A stretch of 64,000 bases of DNA from Sphingomonas aerophila. Its GTDB lineage: Bacteria > Pseudomonadota > Alphaproteobacteria > Sphingomonadales > Sphingomonadaceae. Both the position numbers and the translations under genes were made by a program. Below, piece after piece: positions 55,969 to 64,000 of this stretch (within the stretch, counting starts at the first letter, position 1; the number at the start of each line of letters is the position of its first letter). The stretch lies in contig NZ_JACIJK010000006.1 of NCBI RefSeq assembly GCF_014199305.1, positions 248,001 through 312,000 on the forward strand. The letters run 5' to 3'. Under the pieces are notes generated by a model. That model was not told where the DNA came from. It did no database searches and worked only from the letters and a program-made list of their open reading frames with translations.

Positions 55969-56745
55969 ATGATCGCGAAATTGCTTCGATCGCGCCGCGC
56001 CGCTGCGGCTCCGTCCAGTCCGGCCGTGCCCGAGGGGGAGCGGGTCTACGCCGTGGGCGACGTCCATGGCCGCCTGGACCTGCTTGATGAGTTGGTCGCG
56101 AAAATCGACGGGGACGACGGCGCGCGCGGTCCGTCGCGAACGACGCTCATCTTTCTGGGTGACCTGGTTGATCGTGGTCCCGAGTCGGCCGGCGTGGTCG
56201 CGCGACTGCGGGAGCTCGCCGACACAAGCACGGTTGCCCGTCGCATCCGCTTCATTCACGGCAACCATGAAGAGATCTTCCTGTCGGCCCTTGAGGGCGA
56301 CGGCAGCGCATTGCGCATGTTCTGCCGGGTCGGCGGTCGCGAGACTGCCTTGAGCTATGGCGTCTCCGACCCGGTTTATGAGCGGTCAGACTATGCGGAA
56401 CTGGCCGAACTGCTGGCCCAGCATGTTCCGGCCGCAGATCGAGAGTTCATGGCCGGGTTCGAGGACATGATCACGATCGGCGACTATGCGTTCGTGCATG
56501 CCGGGGTCGAGCCGAACACACCTTTCGACGCCCAGTCACGTCGGCATCTGCGCTGGATCCGCGACAGCTTCCTCGATCATCGCGGCGGCATGCTGGAGAA
56601 GATGGTCGTCCATGGCCACACGCCGACTGACCAGGTCGAATTCCGGCCGCACCGGATCGGCATCGACACTGGCGCCTATGCCAGCGGCCGGCTTACGGCG
56701 CTTGGCCTGGAAGGCACGGAGCAGTGGTTGCTCCAGACCGGCTGA
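55969..56745 (+). CDS. PPP-type metallophosphoesterase (serine/threonine phosphatase-like)
   Basis: This 258-residue protein has all the PPP metal motifs: AVGDVHGRLDLLDEL, LIFLGDLVDRGPESA, FIHGNHEE, AFVHAGVEP and VVHGHTPT. It may act on phosphoproteins or on diadenosine polyphosphates (ApaH-like). The ATG at 55969 is chosen; a GTG 16 codons upstream is in frame. It lies 80 bases after wecC and has no other linked gene. Confidence 0.88.
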   Translation: MIAKLLRSRRAAAAPSSPAVPEGERVYAVGDVHGRLDLLDELVAKIDGDDGARGPSRTTLIFLGDLVDRGPESAGVVARLRELADTSTVARRIRFIHGNHEEIFLSALEGDGSALRMFCRVGGRETALSYGVSDPVYERSDYAELAELLAQHVPAADREFMAGFEDMITIGDYAFVHAGVEPNTPFDAQSRRHLRWIRDSFLDHRGGMLEKMVVHGHTPTDQVEFRPHRIGIDTGAYASGRLTALGLEGTEQWLLQTG

Positions 56746-56785
56746 TTAGAACAACGGCGCGGCGCTCTCATAGCCGGCCACGAAA

Positions 56786-56813
56786 GAGCCGCCCGTGCGG
56801 GCACGGACGGCTC
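56786..56813 (-). terminator. Terminator hairpin between converging genes
   Basis: A 13-bp stem with one mismatch (GAGCCGTCCGTGC pairing with GCACGGGCGGCTC) is followed on the minus strand by TTTCG. It lies 23 bases past the FKBP stop and could also stop the convergent phosphoesterase transcript. Confidence 0.6.
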
Positions 56814-56836
56814 GATAATCTCAAGTCTTTCTCAGC

Positions 56837-57469
56837 TTAGCGCGGCGGCGCGCTAGCGGGACCGCCAGGGACCCCGCCCGGAGCGCCGGGCATCCCGCCT
56901 GGGCCACCCGGCATACCGGCTGCGCCACCTGGGCCACCTGGCATACCGCCACTCATCATACCCTGCTGCGCCTGCATCTGGCGGATCACCGCCTCTGGCA
57001 GAAAGTCGATCAGCTCGACGTCGAAAACCAGGGTCGAATTGGCCGGGATCGGGCCATTAGCACGTTCACCATAGCCCAGCGCCGAAGGCAGCCAGAAGCG
57101 GGCCTTTTCGCCCTTGCTCATCGACTTCAAGGCTTCGCCAAAGCCCGGCACGACACCCGCGATTGGCATCGGGGTCGGCTGCTGCGACTTATCGAACGTG
57201 GAGCCGTCGAGCAGCTTCCCCTCGTACATCACCAGCGCGACATCGGTGTCGGTCGGGTGGGCACCGCCGCGGCCGGCCGTCAGCACCTTTTTCTGCAAGC
57301 CGGTGGGGCTGGTCACGACACCGCCAGCGCGGCCGTTTCGCACCAGGAAGTCGTCACCCTGCCGGGCCAGCGCCACCGCACCGACAAGCGCCAGGGCGAT
57401 ACCAAGCCACAGCCAGATCAGATAGCCGCGCTTGACCGGCTGGAGCGGAACGGCGGTCACGGTCGACAT
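56837..57469 (-). CDS. FKBP-type peptidyl-prolyl isomerase with Gly/Pro/Met-rich tail
   Basis: This 210-residue protein has one membrane segment (about residues 17-36). An FKBP domain (about 55-155) follows: VALVMYEGKLLDGSTFDKSQ, MPIAGVVPGFGEALKSMSKG, FWLPSALGYGERANGPIPAN, STLVFDVELI. The last 45 residues are a repetitive GGMPGGPGG-type tail. It is probably an inner-membrane or periplasmic foldase. The ATG at 57469 (MSTVTAVPLQP) is preferred over one ten codons upstream. rpsU lies upstream behind a terminator. Confidence 0.9.
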   Translation of the reverse strand: MSTVTAVPLQPVKRGYLIWLWLGIALALVGAVALARQGDDFLVRNGRAGGVVTSPTGLQKKVLTAGRGGAHPTDTDVALVMYEGKLLDGSTFDKSQQPTPMPIAGVVPGFGEALKSMSKGEKARFWLPSALGYGERANGPIPANSTLVFDVELIDFLPEAVIRQMQAQQGMMSGGMPGGPGGAAGMPGGPGGMPGAPGGVPGGPASAPPR

Positions 57470-57534
57470 GGGCTGGCCCCTGAACGGCACGGCCGGCACT
57501 CAACGCGCGCCGGCCAGACAATCACATAAAACTA

Positions 57535-57561
57535 TAACGAAACGCCGGTCTGCCCGGCGTT
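57535..57561 (-). terminator. Terminator of rpsU
   Basis: On the minus strand AACGCCGG, a five-base loop and CCGGCGTT form a perfect eight-bp stem followed by TCGTTAT. It is nine bases past the rpsU stop. Confidence 0.65.
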
Positions 57562-57570
57562 CCCGGCATC

Positions 57571-57777
57571 CTACCGTGCGCCGTCCCGCTCGGCCCGCTT
57601 GCGCTCCAGCTTGCGAGCGCGGCGTACAGCTGCGGCACGCTCACGCGCGCGCTTCTCCGAGGGCTTCTCGTAATGCCGGCGCAGCTTCATTTCGCGATAC
57701 ACGCCTTCACGCTGCAGCTTCTTCTTGAGCGCGCGGAGGGCCTGGTCGACATTGTTGTCGCGAACGATGATCTGCAT
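57571..57777 (-). CDS. rpsU: 30S ribosomal protein S21
   Basis: This 68-residue basic protein starts [20 protein letters not shown] and contains [20 protein letters not shown], clear S21. The ATG at 57777 is chosen because the family starts at this point; the frame is open eight codons further. S21 aids initiation by helping mRNA base pair with 16S rRNA. Confidence 0.96.
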   Translation of the reverse strand: MQIIVRDNNVDQALRALKKKLQREGVYREMKLRRHYEKPSEKRARERAAAVRRARKLERKRAERDGAR

Positions 57778-57945
57778 GGGAAAAACCGAACTCCGGATCA
57801 ATGGCTATCGCGGCCGCAAGCCGGAGCTCGCGCCGTGTGAAGGCGGCGCCTAGCAGGCTGGCGCTCGCGAGGCAACCCGCAAGCGACCGCGCCTGCCGCT
57901 TCCAGCCTACTTTGCGAGGCAGGCAGGGTGACGTAAGGCCCAGCC

Positions 57946-59382
57946 ATGCAAGGCGCGCCCCTCACCCTTTATAACTCGCTAACCCGCTCCACCGAGTCGT
58001 TCCGGCCGATCGATCCTGCCAATGTGCGCGTCTACACCTGCGGACCCACCGTTTATAACTACCAGCACATCGGCAACATGCGTGCTTTCCTGTTCGCGGA
58101 CACGCTCGGGCGTGTGTTGCGGTGGAAAGGCTGGCCGGTGACCCACATCATCAACATCACCGATGTCGGCCACCTGACCTCGGACGCGGATGCGGGCGAC
58201 GACAAGATGGAACGCGCCGCGGCGACCACCGGGCGATCGATCTGGGAGATTGCGGCCCATTTCACAGAGGTGTTCAAGGAGGATGTCGCAGCTCTCGGCA
58301 TCCTGCCACCCAGCCGCTGGGCAGTGGCGACGGACCATATCGCCGAAATGATCGCCTTTGCCGAGGCGATCGCGCCTCGGCACTGCTACTCGCTGCCGGG
58401 CGGCCTCTACTTCGACGTGTCCACCGTGCCCGACTACGGCCGCCTTGCCCGTGCCCATACCGGAGAGGACCCGGCGGAAGGGCGGATCGCCGAGGTGGAG
58501 GGCAAGCGAAACGCGGCCGATTTCGCGATCTGGCGCACCACCCCGCCCGGCGAGTCGCGACAGATGGAATGGGACAGCCCATGGGGTCGCGGCGCACCGG
58601 GCTGGCACCTCGAATGCTCGGTTATGAGCCAGAAGTATCTGGGCGCGGCATTCGACATCCATACCGGCGGCATCGATCACCGCGAGATCCACCATCCCAA
58701 CGAGATCGCGCAAAACCAGGCGCATTGCGGCTGTGCCGACACTGGCGCGACATTCTGGATGCACAACAATTTCCTGGTCGAGCGCGGCGGGAAGATGTCG
58801 AAATCGACCGGCGAGTTCCTGCGCCTGAAGGTGCTGGTTGACCGGGGTTATCACCCCCTCACCTATCGGCTGCTCTGCCTTCAGGCGCACTACCGGTCGG
58901 AGCTGGAGTTCAGCTGGGACAACCTGGCCGCGGTCTCGACCAGGCTGAAACGGCTGGTGCAGGCCATCGAAACGCTCCGGACCCGCCCCGCGACGCCGAC
59001 CACCGGATCGACGGCGGCTTATCGGGAGGCGCTGGACGCGGCCGTGTCGGACGACCTCAACACCGCACGGGCGCTGCCCGTGCTGGAGGCCATGGTCGCC
59101 GACAAACGGATCGCGCCGCAGGATCGGCTGGCAGCGCTGGGCGATTTCGATGCGGTGCTGGGTCTGGGCCTGGTAACGCTGACCCGGGCAGATCTGCGCG
59201 TGCGCCCCGCGACGGCGCTGCTCGACGAGGAATCGGTGCAGGCGCGACTGGACGACCGCCGCGATGCCCGTGCCGCGAAGGACTTCCCACGCAGCGATGC
59301 GATCCGTGACCAACTCGCCGCTGCTGGGGTCGAGGTGATGGACGGTGATCCGCTCGGCTGGGATTGGAAGGTAAACCCATGA
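57946..59382 (+). CDS. cysS: Cysteinyl-tRNA synthetase
   Basis: This 478-residue class I synthetase has the zinc/HIGH region VYTCGPTVYNYQHIGNMRAF, GWHLECSVMSQKYLG, the zinc histidines in IHTGGIDHREIHHPNE, and KMSKSTGEFLRL. Length is normal. Its stop overlaps the start of a 2-hydroxyacid dehydrogenase gene (ATGA). The opposite strand is open for 444 codons, which is a composition effect. Confidence 0.96.
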   Translation: MQGAPLTLYNSLTRSTESFRPIDPANVRVYTCGPTVYNYQHIGNMRAFLFADTLGRVLRWKGWPVTHIINITDVGHLTSDADAGDDKMERAAATTGRSIWEIAAHFTEVFKEDVAALGILPPSRWAVATDHIAEMIAFAEAIAPRHCYSLPGGLYFDVSTVPDYGRLARAHTGEDPAEGRIAEVEGKRNAADFAIWRTTPPGESRQMEWDSPWGRGAPGWHLECSVMSQKYLGAAFDIHTGGIDHREIHHPNEIAQNQAHCGCADTGATFWMHNNFLVERGGKMSKSTGEFLRLKVLVDRGYHPLTYRLLCLQAHYRSELEFSWDNLAAVSTRLKRLVQAIETLRTRPATPTTGSTAAYREALDAAVSDDLNTARALPVLEAMVADKRIAPQDRLAALGDFDAVLGLGLVTLTRADLRVRPATALLDEESVQARLDDRRDARAAKDFPRSDAIRDQLAAAGVEVMDGDPLGWDWKVNP

Positions 59383-60317
59383 AGGCGGTGCTCCCCGCCC
59401 TCGCCCGCCCGCTTCTCGAACCTCACCTTCCAGCCGATCTGGACGTCGCCTGGTTCGCGTCGCCGGACGAGGCCAAGGTAGGGATCAAGGACGCGGAGAT
59501 CGCATGGGTGGACATGCAGCCAACAGCGCTTGTTGCTGAGGCGATCCGTGCCGCCGGGCCACGCCTGCGCTGGATAACGACGATCTATGCCGGCCTGGAC
59601 GCTTTTCCCCTCGGCCTGCTGCGTGAGAAGAACGTCACGCTGACCAACGGTGCCGGCATCAACGCGGCAGCCGTAGCAGACTGGGCGGTGATGGGCGTGC
59701 TCACCGCGGCCAAGCGGCTGGACGACGTCGTCCGGGCCCATGACCGGCGTGAGTGGCTGGCCGGTCCGCCGGGCACGGGAGAACTGGAGAACACGCGCGC
59801 GCTGGTGATCGGCTATGGCGCGATCGGCCGGCGCATCGGGGATCGACTGGCCGCATTCGGGGTCGAGGTGGTCGGGGTGACGCGATCCGGCCGCGACGGA
59901 ACGCTGGGCGCGGACGCCTGGCGCGACCGGTTGGGCGATTTCGATTGGGTGGTGCTCGCCGCGCCCTCAACCAACGTCACTCGCGCGATGATCGGGGCTG
60001 CCGAGCTGGCGGCGATGCGGCCTGGCGCCTGGCTGGTCAACATCGCCCGCGGCGACATGATCGATCAGGATGCGTTGGTCGCGGTCCTGAAGGGGCGCAA
60101 GATCGGCGGTGCCATCCTGGATACGACTGAGCCAGAGCCGCTTCCTTCGGACCACCCGCTCTGGGCCGCGCCAAACTGCCTGGTGACGATGCACATGTCG
60201 GGGCGGAGCCAGACCAGCATGTTTCGCAAGGCAGCCGCCCTCTTTCTCGAGAACCTCGCTGCTTACCGGGACGGACGACCAATGACGAACGTTGCGAACT
60301 TGTCCGCAGGCTACTGA
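59379..60317 (+). CDS. D-2-hydroxyacid dehydrogenase
   Basis: This 312-residue NAD(P)-dependent dehydrogenase has the substrate-domain ITTIYAGLDAFPL, the cofactor motif LVIGYGAIGRRIGDRLAAFG, the catalytic arginine in VNIARGDMID, glutamate in TTEPEPLPSDHPLW, and histidine in VTMHMSG. The substrate is unknown. The TRSGR after the second strand suggests NADP preference, an inference. It overlaps cysS by four bases and the convergent M48 gene by seven. Confidence 0.88.
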   Translation: MKAVLPALARPLLEPHLPADLDVAWFASPDEAKVGIKDAEIAWVDMQPTALVAEAIRAAGPRLRWITTIYAGLDAFPLGLLREKNVTLTNGAGINAAAVADWAVMGVLTAAKRLDDVVRAHDRREWLAGPPGTGELENTRALVIGYGAIGRRIGDRLAAFGVEVVGVTRSGRDGTLGADAWRDRLGDFDWVVLAAPSTNVTRAMIGAAELAAMRPGAWLVNIARGDMIDQDALVAVLKGRKIGGAILDTTEPEPLPSDHPLWAAPNCLVTMHMSGRSQTSMFRKAAALFLENLAAYRDGRPMTNVANLSAGY

Positions 60318-61309
60318 AGCGGCGTGCTGCGCGTATCGATCAAGGCGGGGCGGTAAGGGCGCGGCGAGCCGGGCGGGATCGCTGCAATCTCCTGCTCCAG
60401 CGCCGCCGCCCGCGCTTTGGACGACGGATGAGTACGGCTGCGGAACAGGCCGCCATCGATCTGCCCGCCATGGTTGCGCCATAGCCTCACCGCCGCAGAG
60501 GGGTCGAACCCCGCATTATAGAGCAATGCCACGCTGAGGCGGTCGGCCTCGTCCTCCACCCGGCGGTGGATTCGGCCAGCACGTCCCAGCTCCGCGAGCA
60601 TCCCTGATGTGATCCCCGCCGCCTCCAATCGAGAACGGTGCCGCAGCACGAGGTGCGCCATTTCGTGGGCCACCACGGCGGCGACTTCATCCTCCGGCCA
60701 GCGCGCGAAAAAGGCGCTGCCGATCTGGACACCTTGACCGTCCGACGCTGCGGTCAGCCCGGGCCCAACCTTCAGCTCGAATGATGCCTGGCAGCCGGGA
60801 GAAGCCGCTATCGTGACTTGCCGGCGACGCCCGTTGCGCAACAGGTCGAGGCTAAGGGGCGCAGCGGCCGGTTGGGAAGCGATCAGCGCGAGCGCCGCAT
60901 CACGCTCGGCCACACCAGCCTTGCCGGTCGGTGCCGCGGCGGACACCGCCGTCCCGTTGACAGCCAGAACGGAGTCTCCGGCCTGGACCCCCGCCGTGGC
61001 TGCTGCACTGCCCGGCACCACGGTCTCGACCGCCACCGGCGCCTCGAACCCGAACCTGGCGGTTGCGGCGCTGCGTAGGGACGAATCATATTGCGCGAGA
61101 GCATGGATGACCCAACCCGGACTGGGAGCAACACGGTCGCACAGGGCGAGATTGGTCGTGACCAGCCGATACCCGATCGCGGCTAGTTGGCCATCGACCT
61201 GTTGCAAGGCGGATAGCGTGTCGTCGCCGCCGGTTGGCTCGGCAAGGAGCTGGAACGGCTGCGCCAGCGACAGAACAGCGGAAAGACGGACGAGAATGGA
61301 CCAACGCAC
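60311..61309 (-). CDS. M48-family metalloprotease with internal PDZ domain
   Basis: This 332-residue exported protease has a signal sequence (about residues 1-23). A PDZ-like domain (about 90-165, VVPGSAAATAGVQAGDSVLA) precedes the catalytic domain. The zinc motif HEMAH is at 215-219, with a glutamate in VEDEADRLSV as third ligand. The PDZ-before-protease layout differs from BepA-like M48 proteins, which carry TPRs. The start at GTG 61309 gives a clean signal peptide; a TTG at 61354 is in frame. Confidence 0.85.
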   Translation of the reverse strand: MRWSILVRLSAVLSLAQPFQLLAEPTGGDDTLSALQQVDGQLAAIGYRLVTTNLALCDRVAPSPGWVIHALAQYDSSLRSAATARFGFEAPVAVETVVPGSAAATAGVQAGDSVLAVNGTAVSAAAPTGKAGVAERDAALALIASQPAAAPLSLDLLRNGRRRQVTIAASPGCQASFELKVGPGLTAASDGQGVQIGSAFFARWPEDEVAAVVAHEMAHLVLRHRSRLEAAGITSGMLAELGRAGRIHRRVEDEADRLSVALLYNAGFDPSAAVRLWRNHGGQIDGGLFRSRTHPSSKARAAALEQEIAAIPPGSPRPYRPALIDTRSTPLQ

Positions 61310-61464
61310 TTGGCAGCGCTTACTGAACCTGACGCCAGCTAGCCAGCGCGACAAGATCCGGGGGAGGTCAGACCAACTAACCCGACCGAATGTCAGGAAT
61401 ATTCACTCGGGTTGCGCGGCTGACACTTGGCAGTAAAAGCGCCACTTCTTCAAAGGAGTTGTCG

Positions 61465-61635
61465 TTGGAGACCCGTCTCGTCCTGGCCTATGCGCTGATT
61501 GCCGCCCTGGTGATCGGACTTTCCATCTCGGGGCTCGTGCTGGGCCGCCGCCGCAAATTGCGCGCACGGCGCTTGCGGGGCATCAAGGATCACGAAATCG
61601 CACGGGATGCCCAGCGTCGTACAGCAGGGCGGTAA
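61465..61635 (+). CDS. Tiny single-pass membrane protein
   Basis: From TTG 61465, with AAAGGAG six bases upstream, the frame encodes 56 residues: METRLVLAYALIAALVIGLS, a membrane helix, then a basic tail RRRKLRARRLRGIKDHEIAR. The good ribosome-binding site argues for a real gene. The open frame starts at 61390 but has no such site there. The DAHP synthase gene follows after 81 bases. Function is unknown. Confidence 0.6.
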   Translation: METRLVLAYALIAALVIGLSISGLVLGRRRKLRARRLRGIKDHEIARDAQRRTAGR

Positions 61636-61716
61636 GCTGTCCGCGTTCGTCGCCGATTGCCTCGCGCGGCAATCGGGCGCATGGTCGCGCTTTGTTTTGC
61701 AACCGGACGACCTGTC

Positions 61717-63090
61717 ATGGCTGCCCATTGGGCCCCCGACAGCTGGACCCGGGCCGAGGCCCGCCAGCTACCCGACTATCCTGACGCCGCCGCCCTTACC
61801 GCGGCGACCGATACGCTGCGCTCCTTCCCGCCGCTGGTCTTTGCAGGCGAAGCCCGCAATCTGACAACCGCGTTGGGCGACGTTGCTGCGGGCCGCGGAT
61901 TCCTGTTGCAGGGTGGCGACTGCGCCGAAAGCTTTGCGGAGTTCCACCCGAACAACATTCGTGACACGTTCCGCGTGATCCTGCAGATGGCGGTGGTCCT
62001 GACCTTCGCGTCCAAGCTGCCTGTGGTGAAGCTCGGCCGCATGGCGGGTCAGTTCGCCAAGCCGCGTTCCGCCCCGACCGAGATGATCGGCGGCGAGGAG
62101 CTACCCTCCTATCGCGGCGACAACGTCAACGATATCGCGCCCAATGCGGCGGCCCGCGCGCCTGACCCGCAGCGGATGATCAGGGCATACAGCCAGTCGG
62201 CGGCGACGCTGAACCTGCTGCGCGCCTTTGCGCAGGGCGGCTATGCCAATTTGCACCAGGTGCATCGCTGGACTCATGACTTCCTGGGATCGAGCCCGTG
62301 GTCGAAGCGGTATCGCGAAACGGCCGACCGAATCGGTGAGGCGCTGGAGTTCATGGCGGCGTGCGGCATCGACCCGCAAACCGTGCCGCAGTTGAACGAA
62401 ACGCACTTCTACACCAGCCACGAAGCGCTGCTGCTGCCGTTCGAGCAGGCGATGACGCGACAGGACTCGCTGACGGGCGACTGGTACGACACATCCGCCC
62501 ACTTCCTCTGGCTGGGCGACCGCACCCGCTTTGAAGGGTCGGCGCACATCGAGTATCTTCGCGGCATCGGCAATCCGATCGGGATCAAGTGTGGCCCGAC
62601 ACTGGAGCCGGACGCGCTGCTGCGCTTCTGCGAAACCCTGAACCCGGCTCGCGTGCCAGGACGGCTGACGCTGATCACCCGTTTTGGCCACGACAAGATC
62701 GAGGCAGGGCTGCCCAAGCTGGTGCGGGCGGTAAAGCGCGAGGGGCACCCCGTCGTGTGGTCGTGCGACCCAATGCACGGCAACACGGTAAAGGCCGCGA
62801 CCGGCTACAAGACACGGCCCTTCGACCGCATTCTGGCCGAAGTGCGCGGCTTTTTCGCGGTCCACCGGGCTGAGGGCACCCATGCGGGTGGCATCCACGC
62901 CGAGATGACCGGCCAGAATGTCACCGAATGCACCGGCGGCGCGGTAGACGTGACCGAACAGAGCCTGGCAGATCGCTATCACACTCACTGCGATCCCCGG
63001 TTGAACGCCAGCCAGAGCCTGGAACTTGCATTTCTGCTCGCCGAAATGCTGAACGAGGAGATGGCGGAGCGGCGCAAGGACGCGGCCTGA
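61717..63090 (+). CDS. 3-deoxy-7-phosphoheptulonate synthase, class II
   Basis: This 457-residue plant-type DAHP synthase performs the first shikimate-pathway step. It has [76 protein letters not shown] and a metal-site [15 protein letters not shown]. The ATG at 61717 ([20 protein letters not shown]) matches the family start; earlier ATGs are in frame. It feeds the chorismate mutase at 24802. Confidence 0.95.
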   Translation: MAAHWAPDSWTRAEARQLPDYPDAAALTAATDTLRSFPPLVFAGEARNLTTALGDVAAGRGFLLQGGDCAESFAEFHPNNIRDTFRVILQMAVVLTFASKLPVVKLGRMAGQFAKPRSAPTEMIGGEELPSYRGDNVNDIAPNAAARAPDPQRMIRAYSQSAATLNLLRAFAQGGYANLHQVHRWTHDFLGSSPWSKRYRETADRIGEALEFMAACGIDPQTVPQLNETHFYTSHEALLLPFEQAMTRQDSLTGDWYDTSAHFLWLGDRTRFEGSAHIEYLRGIGNPIGIKCGPTLEPDALLRFCETLNPARVPGRLTLITRFGHDKIEAGLPKLVRAVKREGHPVVWSCDPMHGNTVKAATGYKTRPFDRILAEVRGFFAVHRAEGTHAGGIHAEMTGQNVTECTGGAVDVTEQSLADRYHTHCDPRLNASQSLELAFLLAEMLNEEMAERRKDAA

Positions 63091-63099
63091 CCTTAATTG

Positions 63100-64000
63100 T
63101 CAGGCGCGACGCACCGTCCGCCGGACGGTGCGCGTCGGCTCCGCACCCCAACCATATTTGTAAGCCTCCTCCCCTCGCAGGAAGTGAAACTCGCGCGCCC
63201 CGCTCTCATGCCCGGCGACGATCAGCCGTTCGAAGGCGAGCGTACCAAAGCTTTGCCCCGGCACCGAAAAGTCCACGCCGTTGATATAACTATGGCCGCG
63301 CGGACCATCGACGAAGCCGAGCAGCGAGGCCACGATACGCCCCTGATAGCGCACGGTTGCCAAGCGTAGCAGGCCCTCTTCCAGCAACCCCGCTGCCGCG
63401 TCTCGGAGGAACGCCTGCACCCGTGGGTCGGCCAGGACGCCGTCCTGTCCTTCGCGTGCCCATCGCTCTGCGTGCAGGCGGAACAGGGCGTCGAGCGCCT
63501 CGTCCACGACGGCAGGCGTATCGGCAAAGCCATCGATTACCCCGCTCAGCGCCTCGGCGCGATTGCGATCATGGACGACCTTGCGGCGGCGCGACTTGCT
63601 CATCGCTGCGAGTACGGTGCCCTCTTCTGGTAGCGAGAGGACGGGGCAGACCTCTCCCTCTTCGTCCATCGCGATCCAGCCCGCGGGCGGTGCGGTGAGC
63701 AGCGGCGATCCTGGCCGAAGGTCGGGCAGCAGCACCTCATCGCAGCCGTCAGAGTGATTGAGCAGCGCCGTCCAAAGCGCGGCTGTGTCGCCATCAGGCG
63801 CCATCAGCGCATCCGAATAGTCGGATTGCCCCGCTGCAACCGGGATCAGCCGATTGACCGGGCCGTCCTGCCAGATGGTCAGCGGAAGAAAGGCGGCCAG
63901 CCGACCACTCGCGTCACGCACGGCCGCATCGCGCCGCTCACCCCCGCCCATGTGGCGCCAATAGGCGTCGACCCAGGCAGGTGACTGGAACGGAGTCGCG
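63100..64000 (-). CDS. GNAT/CelD-BcsL-like acetyltransferase, N-terminus beyond window
   Basis: At least 300 residues are visible. The frame is open through the right edge, reading TPFQSPAWVDAYWRHMGGGE at the boundary, the conserved start of Acetyltransf_6 (BcsL/CelD) proteins. So the ATG at 63951 is internal. The GNAT core is near the C-terminus: LATVRYQGRIVASLLGFVDG, HSYINGVDFSVPGQSFGTLA, FHFLRGEEAYKYGWGAEP. Proteins of this type modify envelope polysaccharides or act in cellulose-type loci. A 10-bp perfect hairpin at 63110-63132 lies inside its 3' end and may end the convergent DAHP synthase transcript. Confidence 0.85.
   Translation of the reverse strand, partial: ATPFQSPAWVDAYWRHMGGGERRDAAVRDASGRLAAFLPLTIWQDGPVNRLIPVAAGQSDYSDALMAPDGDTAALWTALLNHSDGCDEVLLPDLRPGSPLLTAPPAGWIAMDEEGEVCPVLSLPEEGTVLAAMSKSRRRKVVHDRNRAEALSGVIDGFADTPAVVDEALDALFRLHAERWAREGQDGVLADPRVQAFLRDAAAGLLEEGLLRLATVRYQGRIVASLLGFVDGPRGHSYINGVDFSVPGQSFGTLAFERLIVAGHESGAREFHFLRGEEAYKYGWGAEPTRTVRRTVRRA

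Noticed and set aside
57979..59313. 444-codon open frame antisense to cysS
   Set aside because: cysS on the other strand has all its motifs. Long antisense frames are expected at this GC content and codon bias, and the translation shows no family pattern.
63110..63132. Perfect 10-bp hairpin after the DAHP synthase gene
   Set aside because: It has no T-run and lies within the coding end of the convergent acetyltransferase, where it encodes a repeated RTVRR; noted there instead of as a terminator.

Overview
The window looks like an ordinary stretch of chromosome from a high-GC alphaproteobacterium, most likely a sphingomonad (Sphingomonas or a close relative). This is inferred from gene content and order: gatC-gatA next to gatB, ruvX beside pyrB and a pyrC-like gene, rpmH-rnpA-yidD-yidC-engB, secB divergent from a Tim44-like gene with mltA and an Smr gene, murJ-trpS, dnaA near rpsT and mutM, and ubiE-ubiB-coaBC-dut. 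The sequence alone cannot fix the species. I see no rRNA, insertion sequence, prophage, integrase or CRISPR array. One tRNA gene (Leu, anticodon CAA) is present.

Layout. 1-2330 (minus): gatC-gatA, a small membrane protein, then gatB, which runs off the left edge. 2418-6802: a DUF3089 hydrolase-like protein, ruvX, and pyrB with a dihydroorotase-like gene that has lost its metal-binding motifs. 6806-10670: two SPOR-domain proteins flank a ParA-type ATPase and a ribbon-helix-helix-like partner. 10741-16051: serB and miaA, whose start codons overlap head to head, then ilvB-ilvH-ilvC. 16178-19088: a YceI protein, a BLUF photoreceptor and leuA, the last preceded by a candidate leucine leader peptide with competing hairpins. 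19108-23147 (minus): a compact run, frmA-VOC-fghA-folE-pteridine reductase-like-folB, joining glutathione-dependent formaldehyde oxidation to pterin synthesis. 23216-27317: DUF2945 and SWIB proteins, tRNA-Leu, DUF805, chorismate mutase, comM-like and PGPGW proteins.

27403-30505: rpmH-rnpA-yidD-yidC-engB, in which rnpA has no ordinary start codon except inside or upstream of rpmH. 30512-34238: a DUF418 gene broken by one in-frame stop, a glutathione S-transferase, a cupin and dapE. 34213-40122: Smr, mltA, Tim44-like, secB, murJ and trpS. 40119-45236 (minus): an L,D-transpeptidase, a DUF4142 lipoprotein, dnaA, rpsT and mutM. 45339-51507: ubiE-ubiB, a polytopic membrane protein, coaBC-dut, an exported small protein and a ThiF/MoeB protein. 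51504-55888: nucleotide-sugar enzymes (UDP-glucuronate epimerase-like, galU, wecB, wecC). 55969-64000: a PPP-type phosphoesterase, an FKBP isomerase, rpsU, cysS, a 2-hydroxyacid dehydrogenase, an M48 protease, a tiny membrane protein, a class II DAHP synthase and an acetyltransferase cut by the right edge.

Most genes are housekeeping. The best candidates for new biology are the ParA/RHH pair between SPOR proteins, the leuA leader, the rpmH/rnpA overlap, the inactive dihydroorotase paired with PyrB, and the formaldehyde-pterin gene cluster.
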